This document shows, piece by piece, positions 33,605-44,684 of a stretch of DNA of 64,000 bases (position 1 is its first letter; every line of letters begins with the position of its first letter). The translations under genes and the position numbers were made by a program. This stretch comes from Pyrenochaeta sp. MPI-SDFR-AT-0127 (taxonomy: Eukaryota; Ascomycota; Dothideomycetes; Pleosporales; Cucurbitariaceae): NCBI GenBank assembly GCA_020747015.1, contig JAGTJM010000014.1, forward strand, positions 496,001 through 560,000. The letters are read 5' to 3'. Below the pieces are notes generated by a model, which was not told where the DNA came from, did not search any database, and saw nothing but the letters and a program-made list of their open reading frames with translations.

Positions 33605-34093
33605 CTATGCTTTTGGCACATAACAATTCATCCCTTCGATCGCCCCAGTTGCTTGACTAGCCAACCAAACAGCATCCTCAATACAGTGGCTAGAGCAAAA
33701 CGGGTCTCCTCCACACGAACCATCATTACCAGTCTTCAGGACGTCCCAATGATAAGCGTAAAAGTGTGCAGTCCCCTTCTTGCTGTTGTCGCCGTTTTCA
33801 TACCAAAACTGCCAGCCATAGATACCCCCACACTGTCCGCGGAGGTTGTCAAGCAGACCTTTACCCCAATCATTACCCCAGTAGCCCCAGGTATTGATCC
33901 AGATATCAGCATTACCGCCCGAGTCGCCGTTAGGGTTGTTGATGGTGCAATCGGCCCAGTTGCCGCGCTTGACAAGGCTGTTGCCATCGCGCTCTGCAAG
34001 CTCGGAAAGAGGTTCAGCGGTAATGGCAGGCGATCCGGCGGAGATATTAACCAAAGCAGCAGTAGCTACCAAGAAAGGATTTGAAAGTTTCAT
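33605..34093 (-). CDS. Small secreted six-cysteine protein with Kex2-type pro-region, 162 aa
   Basis: Single exon with a true ATG. Residues 1-~20 are a signal peptide (MKLSNPFLVATAALVNISAGSP). A propeptide ends with a dibasic Lys-Arg at 42-43, a typical Kex2 site, leaving a ~119-residue mature chain. The mature part has exactly six cysteines (49, 88, 127, 133, 137, 157) and many Trp/Gly/Asp residues (an IWINTWGYWGNDWGKG stretch). This signal-pro-cysteine-rich layout is common in fungal effectors, antimicrobial proteins and secreted small proteins; no family is recognised and no activity can be assigned. A TATATAAA sequence on the minus strand lies near 34290-34300, about 200 bp upstream, and could be its TATA box. 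It sits between two chitin-binding-protein genes in the secretome-rich segment. Confidence 0.75.
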   Translation of the reverse strand: MKLSNPFLVATAALVNISAGSPAITAEPLSELAERDGNSLVKRGNWADCTINNPNGDSGGNADIWINTWGYWGNDWGKGLLDNLRGQCGGIYGWQFWYENGDNSKKGTAHFYAYHWDVLKTGNDGSCGGDPFCSSHCIEDAVWLASQATGAIEGMNCYVPKA

Positions 34094-35876
34094 CTTAGAT
34101 ACAGGCTCTTATACCAGTGGAAAGAAGATCTAAGCAATGTCAATCAGGATTGTGGGTTAGGTAATAGGAACTTGAAATGAATGGTAACGTACAAATATCT
34201 GCGAACCAGAATTGTGTCAATAAAGATGTCAGATGCTACTCGAAAACAGAGTGTTTGCCTGTGATGGAAGAATCCCAAACCACAGAAGGTGTTTGGCTTT
34301 ATATACATTTTTTTGTTCTCAGTCGAAACCTTCGTTACATCAATGGCAGCTGCTGAATTTGACTGCACGAGGCCCATATGCTTCAGTTGGAAGCGCTGTC
34401 CGCCCCCTAAACTACGGGCATATACGATTAAGGAAAATGCTGTTTGTACATGTTGTCAGCATGGTTGGCCAAAAAACACTATATAGTATCTTTATGGCCA
34501 AAGCGCTCGTGTTGTCTTCCAAGCTTTTCCCTTTGGAGGCTGATACAAGAGATTGGGGCTTAAATGTCAGAATACCATAGGCCGCCTTTGATTAGCTAAC
34601 ACCCCTGGCTCCAGCTGAGGCTGCTCAATGGAAGCTTTGCCAAGCCGCTCTCATTCTCCAATGCCATCCTTGTTTGCGCATAGGAATGACCCGTACGAGC
34701 TTGTGGTCTGATCCTTAAATCTCGCCTTTCGATCGACAGAATATGTACACGGCCAATGTGCGGTGTGGGACAGCAACGAGATAGCTAATTTGTAGGCCTT
34801 TACTCATGAGAGTCACGGCGTGCATTGCTGGGTGATGTGAACAAGGTAAATTAGTAATTCAGCGAAAATATTAAAAGGCCCGAAAGGGACAATGGGGGCA
34901 GGCCGGCGCTTCCCTCTGTAGACATCGCGCGAGACGGGCTTTGAGGGCATCGCCGACCGTACCAGTTGATTAGATGAAGATTGCTTGGACATTTCGCCGT
35001 ATTACTAACGTACGTGCATACAGAATATTACGCCGTTTTACTTTAGTAAAGGCAGAAGATTTTTGGCCCCAACCGCGGTAGTGCACGAAACGAAGCTACA
35101 CACATCGTTGAAATCGTTAGCCGTAACCTGTTGTTGTCAGAGCGATTGTTATCTGAATTGAAATGCCTTGCGGTATGTAGGGAGAGAAGAGCCCGTACAA
35201 GTCACACACGCCAGAAGCAGCCGCTGGTGGTGAAACCGCCAACAAGAACAAATTTGTTCTACAGAGATAAATCTGAGATGTATCGAACGCTTTTATGTAT
35301 TTAGTCGCCTGCGCCACACAGCTTCCAATGCGCACATAAAGCACAACGGATCTACGTTCACTCTTTATCCATATATACTAGAGTTATTGGTTGTCGCTAT
35401 TGAAATTTTGTGTGAGGGGATATGGTAAGGCGGATGGAGGGAGGGAGACTCGGAATTTGAACCCAGATGAAAGTCACTCTCGATATTTCAGCTTCGCTCT
35501 ATCTTTCTTTCACGGTGAGTGTACGTTAGCTTAGCAAGATAAAAAAGCAGCCGGGAGGCTGTAGCTCCTGTTGGATGTTTGCCTGTATCGTCAAATGCAA
35601 AGAAAGTTGTATTGCTTCTCGTGGCAGACGAGAATCAAAGATTGCATCAAGTAGAAAGCCGGGAGACAGTGGCACGGCTGAAGCTCGCAGATTGAAAAAA
35701 AATAAACAAGCAAGGTTCATAGCGACCACGATCAGAATGCCATGGTCTTCGTAGTGAAAACCTTACTTTAATATTGGATCGGAATTTCCACATCCCAAGT
35801 CTATGTTATCTACAACCTTTAAGGTACATTGAATACAATATCCCGTTCGAATAAGGAGGACGAGCTGAAAGTGAAA
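34094..35876. other. Long intergenic stretch, no supported gene
   Basis: About 1.8 kb. The left end is the promoter of the six-cysteine protein. Frames up to 115 codons occur (34233-34580 plus, 35117-35344 minus) without motifs, signal peptides or splice logic. AT-rich patches around 34850-35060 show no transposon ends that I can recognise. Confidence 0.45.
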
Positions 35877-37980
35877 TCAAGCAGATGGACTCGCCGTGGA
35901 GGAGTCGCTCGTTGAAGAGGAAGAAACAGAAACACTCACGTTCAATGTGCTTGCCACCGGTGTGGCAGGATTTGTAGAAGAAGAAACCGAAACAACCTTC
36001 ACAGCCATAGGGGCATTCACAGCGTTTGCGGTCTTGTAAGGTAGCAGAGCCCATCGAAGGCACATATACTTGCCATTAACGACCTGTTGCTCGTTGTAGG
36101 TTGCTACCACACACTGCGTACTTGCGTTGCAGAAAGCCATGCAGGCTGTGAACGACTCCTGATAGCTGATATCTATCCATCGATCCCGCCATGTGCCAGC
36201 GAGGGTGCACGAGACTTGATATGACGTGCCCGCAATATCGAAACGACCGCCTGGGGCGTAGCCACCACATAAGGGTAAAGCTGTGGCGGATGCTGATGGT
36301 TCTGCGCTCGTAGAGGAAGAGACTGGAATACTCGAGACGATGGAGGTCATGAGTCTCGAAGTTGCGGTGTCAGACGGTAACGATATAGTGGCCGATGCTG
36401 CCTCTGCCGCCTCCTGTGCCGCCATTCTCTTCAACTCATCGTAATTTGGGATAACCGCTTCCATCTGTAGCAGTAAGACCTCAAGACTGAGACTGTAGAC
36501 ATTTGTCGCCTGCGCCACGGGTGTAGCTCGTGCACGCAATTTGGCAACAGAAGTAGTAGCAGTAGCTCCAAGCCTGTAAACTCCGCGCTCAGTGGCAGAA
36601 TTACAACCATCTGAGAGCGTGAAGAGTATTGTGCCTTCAGGCCAATTCCTCGCTGTGTTCGCGCTATTTTCATCACCGAATTGGATATTGATAGTCGAAC
36701 CCGAACAAGTCACACTGTTGATGCCGGCAATGTTCTCTAGTAGGATCCCCAATGCGCCCGAGTCGAGGTTTGCTTGAACGGACGTGGTGTAGGAAGTACC
36801 ATCTTCGGCAAAAAAGAAGCTCAGGGCGTTCTTGGGCACTAGATGCTCGAGAGCTGTGCGATCAATAGCAGGGTTGCGGGCGGCACGGAGAACCTTGGTA
36901 ATAACGGTGGCTGAACCAGAGGCAGAGGATGAAGCTGTGAGGGTAGTGGTCGAACTGATGAGAGACACCGAGGGGGATGCTAGCGTGGTGGTTTTGCTTG
37001 ATATGAGTGACGATGAAGAACTAAGGGCGACTGCTGAAAAGCTGCTGGCGGCGGATGAGGAGCTGCTGGCATTAGATGAAGAGCTACTACTTATGGCAAT
37101 TGAAGACGAGGAGCTACTCGCAGAGGCATGCGTGGAAGCGCTACTGGATGGAAGAGAGATGCTCGTAGAAGATGATAGCGGCGCGCTGCTGGTAGTGACA
37201 GTCGAAGAAGAACTTGACCTTTGGCTACTTTGGCTTGCTGTGGTGGAGCCAAACCCAGGACTACTAGATGATGTACGGGTGGAAAGTGTAGTCGAGCTAG
37301 CTGAAATAGCCGAGGAACTCGAAGCGAGAGACAGAGTCAATGATGAGGAGTGTAGAGAAGCAGATGATTCTCTGGAAGTTGCGCTAGATGTATCTTGCGA
37401 CCGCGTGTTGGACACCGAGCTGCCAGAAGATCTTTGGCTCGAGCTTCGAGAAAGTGATCTTGATATCGAGCTGCTCTGTACACCAGTGCACGTCCCGAAG
37501 CCAAGCTGGCAGCCCAGGGATGCTTTGCAGTGGTCCGCAGTCTTTCCGCACCAGTGGTAGGTACTACAGCAGTCCCCGAACATGCTCCCTTTGCAGGTTT
37601 GTCCCCCGAAAGCGGTCCCACAACGGCCGCTTTCTGATATCAGTGCTGCTGAGGTGGATGGACTGGCGACTGCGGCAGAAGGTCGAACAGCGGATGAAGA
37701 AGGGCTCGACTTTGATGAAGAGAGAACTCCAGTACAGCGGCCAAATCCTGATTGACATCCTTGGGTTGCCTGACAGTAGGCTTTGGAGGTGCCGCACCTA
37801 TAGATGTCAATTTTCACACCGACTAGAGTCTTTACAGTGTACGAACCAGCCGTATCGACTACAGCATTTGTTCTGTCTGCATTTTTGATTGCCTGCGTTG
37901 GGGCCGCATTGCTCTGAATCGAATTGGGCCGCGCAGATAGAGGCGATCGCCAAGAGCGAGACGAGAACCGAATTTTTCAT
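35877..37980 (-). CDS. Secreted serine-rich protein with two CBM18 chitin-binding domains and a PAN-like C-terminus, 684 aa
   Basis: Exon 1 is 37980-37847 and exon 2 is 37797-35877 (49-nt intron; codon TG|G). A signal peptide (MKNSVLVSLLAIASICAAQ) is followed by CBM18 module 1 (CGPNAGNQKCRQNKCCSRYGWCG...GCQSGFGRC) and module 2 (RCGTAFGGQTCKGSMFGDCCSTYHWCG...GCQLGFGTC), then ~150 Ser/Thr-rich residues. A central ~170-residue domain (VITKVLRAARNPAIDRT... to ...VYRLGATATT) contains two cysteines and is not recognised. The last part is a PAN-like module (LCGGYAPGGRFDIAGTSYQVSC...FTACMAFCNASTQCVVATYN) and a Ser-rich tail. The role is inferred as chitin or cell-wall binding outside the cell. A TATATAG lies ~55 bp upstream of the start. 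The 242-codon frame on the opposite strand is a shadow of the serine repeats. Confidence 0.85.
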
Positions 37981-39099
37981 GATATTGGTTGACAACAAAA
38001 CCCTTCCATTCTACGAATGTGGGTGATCGATTCTATATAGCAGCGCCAACATCAGACAGCCCGACAACAGTGGAATTCCGTTCGTAGGAAAGGCGGATTC
38101 AAGGCTGGCTGAGCCCCTTGGCGAGTCGAGCTTCTTCGCTTAATGCTGAAGGTCACTCGATGAGGCTGACGAAACGCGTACAGAATCCAATCAAATGGTT
38201 CGAAGGCTTCTTGAAGTGGATAGTGCTATTGCAGGGGATCTTCACAACAGGGCTAGGGGAGAATTCGTGGATCCATATGAAGCTAGTAAGAGCAATAAGG
38301 GCTCCTCTAGAGCAATATGGGCTCCTCTAGACTGGAGACACAAACAAGCAACGAATGCATTCGATATCGCGTGGTCCCGCCACCCGCACTTGCGGCTGAA
38401 AGCCACTTCTTGTCAACCTTAGCGAGATTAGTTTAAGGTGACAGATTCAAGTGGTGATCTTTTGTCGGCTGAAGTCGCTAAATATCTTGAGGAGGTTGAA
38501 GCTCATCGAACTATTAGGTTTATCATCAGAAGACTTCTTAGTGAAGGAGAAAAAAATGGGCGCCTGGAGCTTCGTGAAGGAGTTCGGGCGCGGCTTCAAA
38601 TTGGGGTACCTGAGTTAGCGCCGTGCTAGAGAAACGATTGACGCAGGGGTCTCGGCTTTGTGCGAGGCTACACCACGCGTCCAGATCTAGACCATAGTCG
38701 CCCCGTTCACAGCGCAATGATGCTTTCAATGTTTCTGTGTCCATGTCTCGATGTTTGATGCTCAGTCTTCAACGATCTTCTTCCTCGATGAGGTTTTGCT
38801 GCTAAATTACGGCCTGTTCCCCGGGTTGGTAAAATTCGACTCTGATCATCCGAAAGTACATTTTCAACCGTCTTGTATGCTAGGCGACTGATCGCGGATG
38901 ATGTCTGATAATTGCTATTCGAAAAACGCATCAATTTGATTATCCTCACCATATACCCTGGATATTCCGGATTATCATTTGAGGAAACATAGAACACACC
39001 ATGAGCGAAGTGATGTAGCGTGGCTGAGACCCTTGAAAAGGGATAGCAAAGCCAACCAAAAATTTGGTTGAGACCAGGAGCCTCGTGGTGGCCGTGCAG
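37981..39099. other. Intergenic, only fragments
   Basis: The left end is the promoter of the chitin-binding gene. A short tandem repeat (GGGCTCCTCTAGA twice) lies at 38298-38332. Plus-strand fragments around 38195-38629 and a minus-strand frame at 38707-39102 are open but unrecognised; they may be more remnants of the incompatibility-type gene to the right. Confidence 0.4.
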
Positions 39100-40901
39100 C
39101 ATGTTCTCTTTGATTTAGTACGGCAAACTTACAGAGGTGACCTCGGGAGCATGGCTTCCGACAACTCTGAGGCTGTCAACTCTATGTTCTGCCCCTACAA
39201 GGATACTACCAAATTCTACGTGTATCTATCCGATTTATCGATTACTGACTTCACCAAGATTGACCTGTCTCTAGAGAAGAGCAGATTGTTTATCTGGGGA
39301 TGGATGTCACAGGAGCTTCTTACACCCACGCCTTTTAACTTCTTCTCCTTGGAGGGCAAGTAATGAGGAAGTCGTATATCTGATTCTTCTTTGGGCGCAT
39401 CTGGGCGCATCTGGATAATACGATCCTGTGGCATGGGCTACTAGTAGCCACATCACAAGAAGCGACCATCTTTGCACAATGGACATCAGCATGGCTTGGG
39501 TAAATAGCCTACGGCGAGGTGGGGGTTCTCAAAGTCATTAGGATGCTCCGGAACCCCTCTTTGGTAGGTCAAATGGAAGACTAGACGGGCTATACGATGC
39601 ACTTGGTGGTGCATTAGTGGGCACTGCACATTCAGGACGACAGCCAGTAAGCAGCGCTCTCGGGAGCAGCAACCACTGCTGTTGGGCTGGCATTCACAAT
39701 GAACGATACAAAGAATCGCTGTGCGATGCAAGTCACGGCTTCTTCCTCATGCAGGACGCTGAAAAAAAAAGGATATGGGAGGGGAAAATGGAGATCCCGC
39801 GAAGAGCAGTTCGCGGCTTAGCGAGCCTTAAAGCGGGCTGAGGAAAGCTAGGTGAGGCAGCGCAACTGTGTCGAGGGCTGGGAGGATTCGAGAAGGCACC
39901 AGGAGCAGGACATACGTTCACGCTCCGTATAGTCAATAACTTGAGCAACTTCTACATGAACCAAAGCAAGACAGACAAGGCAGTGAAGATGTATCCAGGA
40001 GCAAAAGAAGGAATGGAGGATGCACGAGGACCAGAGCATACATCTACGCTTGAGGCGCCAATAACTTGGACAATTCCTACAGAACCTGGTGACAGCTTCA
40101 TAGGGCAGAGGAGCTACTAGTACAGGCGCTAGAGGGGTTTGAGAAGATAATAAGAGCAGAGCACATGTGTATACTCGTAATAGTAAATGTCTTAGACCGC
40201 CGCTATGCCGACTACAAGGAGCAGAGCATACATTGAAACTCCTGGTCGCAATTCCTAACCTCAGCAACCACAACGCAAACTGGGGAAGGTTGGACAAGGC
40301 GGAGCAGATGCTCATACGAGCGCTGCGAACCTCTGAAAGCATTTGCAATGCAGGCCAAGCATCAGCATGCAATACCCATGATGGCTTGTATATGATCTAC
40401 TGGCAACATTTAGAATCCTTACAAGAGCAGTCGGCGAATCACAGGGCGGATCCAGCCAATCCTGACCGGACTGCAAAATGGAGACACATGGTTATCGCTC
40501 TTGTGAACGTTTGCGAGTAAAAGGGCTCAGCTTGGGTTGGACAGAACGATGATGTAGTCCTCACTTTCCAATATCAGCTTTATCCGAATGAACTAAACCA
40601 GAAACAGGGTGTTACTATGTGTGACGGCTGCGATGGCCGGCTCTGTACGGATATGGAACCGGTTGTTTGCAGAGCTTGCGTGGACGTTTAATTTTACAAA
40701 GGATGTTATAATGAGTATGATACTGATAGGTTCACTACTCGTGGGTCTGCAGGAAATTGCCAGACACACCCATTCCTTGCTGTACCTGGAGAAACGGGCG
40801 AATTGCCTTCCGGTGCTATCCCGCCAAACGTTTCGTTGACGCAATGGCTTGCAACTACTTCCATGCAGACTGAACTGCAGGCAGAGTGGCCTAAGGGGTA
40901 G
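39100..40901 (+). pseudogene. Remnant of a HET/TPR/zinc-finger (incompatibility-type) gene
   Basis: Three family signatures lie in order on the plus strand but in different frames, separated by stops. 39150-39363 reads SEAVNSMF-YKD-FYVYLSD and FIWGWMSQELLTPTPFNFFSLEGK, the end of a HET domain (usual form SRWFxRGWTLQELLAPxxVxFF). 39840-40420 holds several degenerate kinesin-light-chain TPR units, recognisable by repeats of GFEKAxGxxHTxTL and KTDKAVKMY, with at least two frame changes (for example near 40060) and stops. 40617-40901 reads CDGCDGRLC...VCRACVDV, stop, FYKGCYNEY...HPFLAVPG, a ZZ-like zinc-finger remnant with one in-frame stop at 40689. HET-type proteins trigger incompatibility or cell-death reactions on non-self recognition. 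No intact frame survives. The order suggests one decayed gene, though two neighbouring genes are possible. Confidence 0.7.
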
Positions 40902-42370
40902 TTCTTCTTGGTGTCTGACTACAGGACTGAGGCTCAAGGAAAGGACGTACAAGAAGTGGAGGTGTTATTAATGGAAAGTGGAAGGTGCATGGTGTAGTGC
41001 ATCTAGGCGTTTCGGCCAATGTATCAGTGAATGCCTGGAATGTGAGCAGCCATGAACCTTGAGGGTGGTTTCAGTTCTCGTCCTACTCTTGTGTTAATTT
41101 GCGCCAACTCTTCAATGCAATGCTAGCACGTTACCTGCCGGTCTGGCACAAAGGCTTTTACGACACCGTCCCACATCCAGTCCTTCGGGAACTTTTAGCT
41201 CAGGCAGACCTGCCTCTACGCTGGATCTTTATTCAGGGGAACCGGACTGCTTGACTGGTGGAATGAGAAAGTGTGGCGCAGGTAAATCAGCGCGCGAGTC
41301 GCTTATCGACACCCGCTTGTGAGAGACCCACTCCAATGCGCACTATTGGGCGATCCTCCGCATTCTGATATGATGATCAGCATCGTATTTTTCTGCATTT
41401 TCAAGGGAATTTTACGAGTTGCAGATTGGCAACTTTGCGTGGCTTCTGATTAGCCCGGAAACAACGCTCCGGCACGCGCCGACCCAAACGAATGCATCTG
41501 ACACAACTCCGACAGGATTTCGTAAAGTCTTTTGATCGTCAAAACATAGCCTAGTTAGGGGAAGCGTCATGCACACTGTTGCAACTCTTCTTCGAGTCAA
41601 CCATCCCGTACGCGGCAGGCTGCCCAGCCATTCCAACGTCCCAGAAACTCTATGCAAGCCCCCATTCATAACTGCCCAACACCAAACCGAAGACAGCTTA
41701 TGTATGATGATCGCATCCGGGATTGAGGCGAGACTCTACGAGATATTTGGCCGATTCGATCGTACGATCAAGCCTTCTTTGCAACTCTCGCTAATGCTTC
41801 GCTCAAAGTGCAATCTTGATTCGCTGCAGCAGCGTTAATCTGGGTTCTCTCTTCCCTTCAGTCAGATGAGTGGCGATTGGCAATGATAATCACCAGAAAG
41901 GGCAGAGACACTTGGAGGTAGTGAGTAGTGTATGCGGCATACAATGGCGCATTCCTTGTTAATACGACTCGTATCTCGCCTCATTGCCCTTGGGCAGTTC
42001 ATGCGCTAAACTCGGACCCTAAGTGAGAGATCCGCGAGCAGCAGCAGAGCCTGAGACGCCTGGTCTTGGGCACCATGGGACCCCTACAGCAATCTAACCA
42101 CTGTCTCGTTACCGACTGTCCTGAAAGACGGGACACTGGAAGCACTAGGTTGTTCCGCATCCAATGAAAGCACCATTTCGGCTCATCGAAGACTGCTCGG
42201 AAACGATCTGACCCTCGTATACTTTCGTTAAGAGTTCCCCAGATTCCCCTAAAGCTCCAGTGGGTCTCACCTTTTGGGCGGAAAACCTCACTGTCCATCA
42301 TTAAACTTCCAAAGTCGCCAGCAAAGCCAATACTACCAAGAAACACTTTTCAGCGTCCTCGGGTGTCGAA
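40902..42370. other. Intergenic, no supported gene
   Basis: About 1.5 kb with a few short frames (41569-41838 plus, 41999-42346 minus) lacking features. A plus-strand stretch near 41120-41250 reads like a protein fragment (LARYLPVWHKGFYDTVPHPVLRELL) ended by a stop, source unknown. The right end is the promoter of the membrane protein at 42371. Confidence 0.4.
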
Positions 42371-44129
42371 ATGTCTGCGGCTACACCCGAAGAGAAGGCA
42401 GGTTGGCCTCAGCCAAACTATGAGAATCCTGACAACCTCCATGGAATGATGATTGGGTTTACCGTACCAACGTTTGCTCTAGCAGTCATCTGTAAGTATC
42501 CGACAATGGCATATCCTCCGATTACCCACGAACCTCATTTTTGACATGTCCTATGTGAGGTATTTACTATTCTTCAATTACCAAAAATGTCCCCTCCCGT
42601 CCTCCATTCTCTCTTCTTGTCCTAGGACGAGATAATTTTGATGGAAGTTAGCCACCTACTGACACAGATTGGTTGCAGTTATGGCTGTACGTTTTTATGG
42701 AAAAGGACGGCTGAGGCAGATTTTGGGCGCTGACGGTAAGGCACCCACATATGCACCGCGTATGTAACGAACACCCTTTGTTCATATCTAATTCTATCAC
42801 AGACTATGTTATGCTCGTTGCAACGGTAATACGTCATGAAGAGTGGTACACTAGCGGCGCTAAGCTCCCCAGATGTTTGCTATTCCAGTGTCGGTATTCC
42901 CATTGGTGTGTCTCAATCTTGGACTGGGGCTACACATATGGGATCAAAAGCCAGAATGGCATACACCATACTCAAAGGCAAGCCAAGGCCCAGTGACTTT
43001 GAGTTAGAACTATGTAGGCTAACGTATCTCAGCTTGGCTACTCGACTGATATTCTGTTTCCAATGGCATGCTCGTTGACCAAGATCTCCTTGTGTATGAC
43101 ATATTTGCAGTTGTTTCCCAATCGCTCTACAAAGATATTTTGCTACGTTATGAGCGGATTCGTGACCAGTTATACTGTGTCATGCGTTTTCCTCTCCTTA
43201 TTTCAGTCAGTCGCCGCAGCCTTTTCCTCTCATGATGAGTCTGACGACAATAGATGCCGGCCGATACGGGGCTATTGGGACGCCAGCGTGAAGCAAGACT
43301 GCATCAACATGAGGGCCACTCTCGTCGTTATTGCTGCCCTCAATAGCTTCAGTGACTTTCTTGTATATTTGTGAGTTTAAAGAACCAGATTTCGCTCATA
43401 CAACTAATGTATTTAGGTGGCCTGCCAAACCACTCTGGAGTCTCCAATTGCCTCTTAAGCAACGGATTGGTCTGATTTTCCTCTTCTCCGTTGGTCTGCT
43501 CGTCTGCGTTGCAGGTATTCTACGAATGTACTTCCTTGAAGTATACTTCACATCATATGATCTTCTTTGTAAGTCTCCTTGTCTCTTTCAAGGTTGTATT
43601 GCTGACCCGAGGTCTAGGGAATGCGTCTTACGTTTGGGCCATGATTATCGTCGAAATGAATCTCGGAATCATATGCGGCTGCCTCTCCGGTGTGAAACCC
43701 GTTATGGCAGTCATATTTCCCACTCTATTTGGGAGCAGCCAGCGAAGTAGGAGCAGGGCCACACGGCCGACATTTGATCATACGGGCCAATCGACGAAAC
43801 CTGAGTCATTTTCATTCCATCCACTCTCTGACATCCCGAGTAAAAACCGGGAAAAACACCTCGAGCATACATATTCTGTCGACGAAATCAAGAAGCCAAA
43901 AAAGACAGACCAAAGAAATTTTGCTTGGGCAAGCTCAAACGGTAATAGTGGGGTGGCTTCAAGCATTCCCGCGAATGCGATAGGAGTCCATCAAGTCGTT
44001 ACTGTAGAGGAAGAAGAATCTGGTTCTTTAACGCCGCATAGCGACAGGATTACGAAAGGAAACAATTTATCAGATGCGGGAAGTGAAGAATGGATCATGG
44101 ACGATGGGCATGTAGTGTATCGAACCTGA
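42371..44129 (+). CDS. Rhodopsin-like (SAT4/PTH11-type) fungal integral membrane protein, 419 aa, eight exons
   Basis: Exons: 42371-42491, 42679-42735, 42803-42825 (23 nt), 42873-42977, 43033-43205, 43254-43370, 43417-43568, 43618-44129. All introns are GT-AG except 42978-43032, which is GC-AG (AAG|GCAAGC) with a GCTAAC branch site. The product has about seven membrane helices and the family marks: an LGADDYVMLVA stretch after TM2, an LTKISLCMTYLQLFP block, a C-rich CRPIRGYWDAS loop and KQRIGLIFLFSVGLLVCVAGILR. The hydrophilic C-terminal tail (~150 aa, Ser/Glu/Lys-rich) is normal. Family members include PTH11, a receptor-like protein for surface sensing; most are uncharacterised, so a sensing role is only inferred. 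The 187-nt first intron is long and could hide a small exon. The 43206-43253 intron is 48 nt with no stop in frame. Confidence 0.85.
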
Positions 44130-44684
44130 AGCTTAGGGCTGTCTGAAGCAATGCAATATATTTCAATGCAAGTAAGATGAACACCATCGAATTCAAATAT
44201 GGATTGATTAACGTGGACTCTGTAGCGACGCTCCGGCAAGGGTGCTTCGTGGATTTTCGACTTAGTCATGGCGGTGGCAGCGCGGCATATTGTCAAGACC
44301 ACTCCGTAGTCACGTGTTCACTCTAGAGTGCCAACAGTCCGTCATCTCTACCTCATCTCACCAATAAAGGGCCGACTCCAAGAGGTTATGCTGCTCAATT
44401 TACTCTTCATCTGATGGAGAACCATTGCGCGCAAACAGGTAAGACGCGCTGTGGGATCCTTCCGAATTAGGCGAGTTGGCATGCCGGACTTCCCTTGTTG
44501 ATGATCAGATATGACGTCGGTGCTTGCCCAAAATCCACCAGGTACCACCTTCTCATTTCAATCCCCATAAACACCGTCGTTAACCACTGTGTTTCTCCAA
44601 ATATTCCATCTATACCCCGCAAGTTTCTCAATCATCCTCAATCAACACTGAGAGTCTGTGACTACTGCCTGAAGCTCAATCACC
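44130..44684. other. Intergenic, promoter of the small membrane-protein gene
   Basis: About 555 bp between two plus-strand genes. Short frames on the minus strand (43991-44302, 44348-44548) lack motifs. The CT/CA-rich run before 44685 is likely 5' UTR. Confidence 0.45.

Noticed and set aside
36832..37560. 242-codon plus-strand frame rich in Glu/Leu/Asp
   Set aside because: It is the reverse of the Ser/Thr-codon repeats in the chitin-binding protein on the other strand; no independent signals.
38298..38332. Short tandem GGGCTCCTCTAGA repeat
   Set aside because: Only two units; no sign of an array or CRISPR-like structure.
42978..43017. Alternative 40-nt GC-AG intron in the SAT4-like gene
   Set aside because: Too short and leaves the GCTAAC branch site in the exon; the 55-nt version ending at 43032 fits better.
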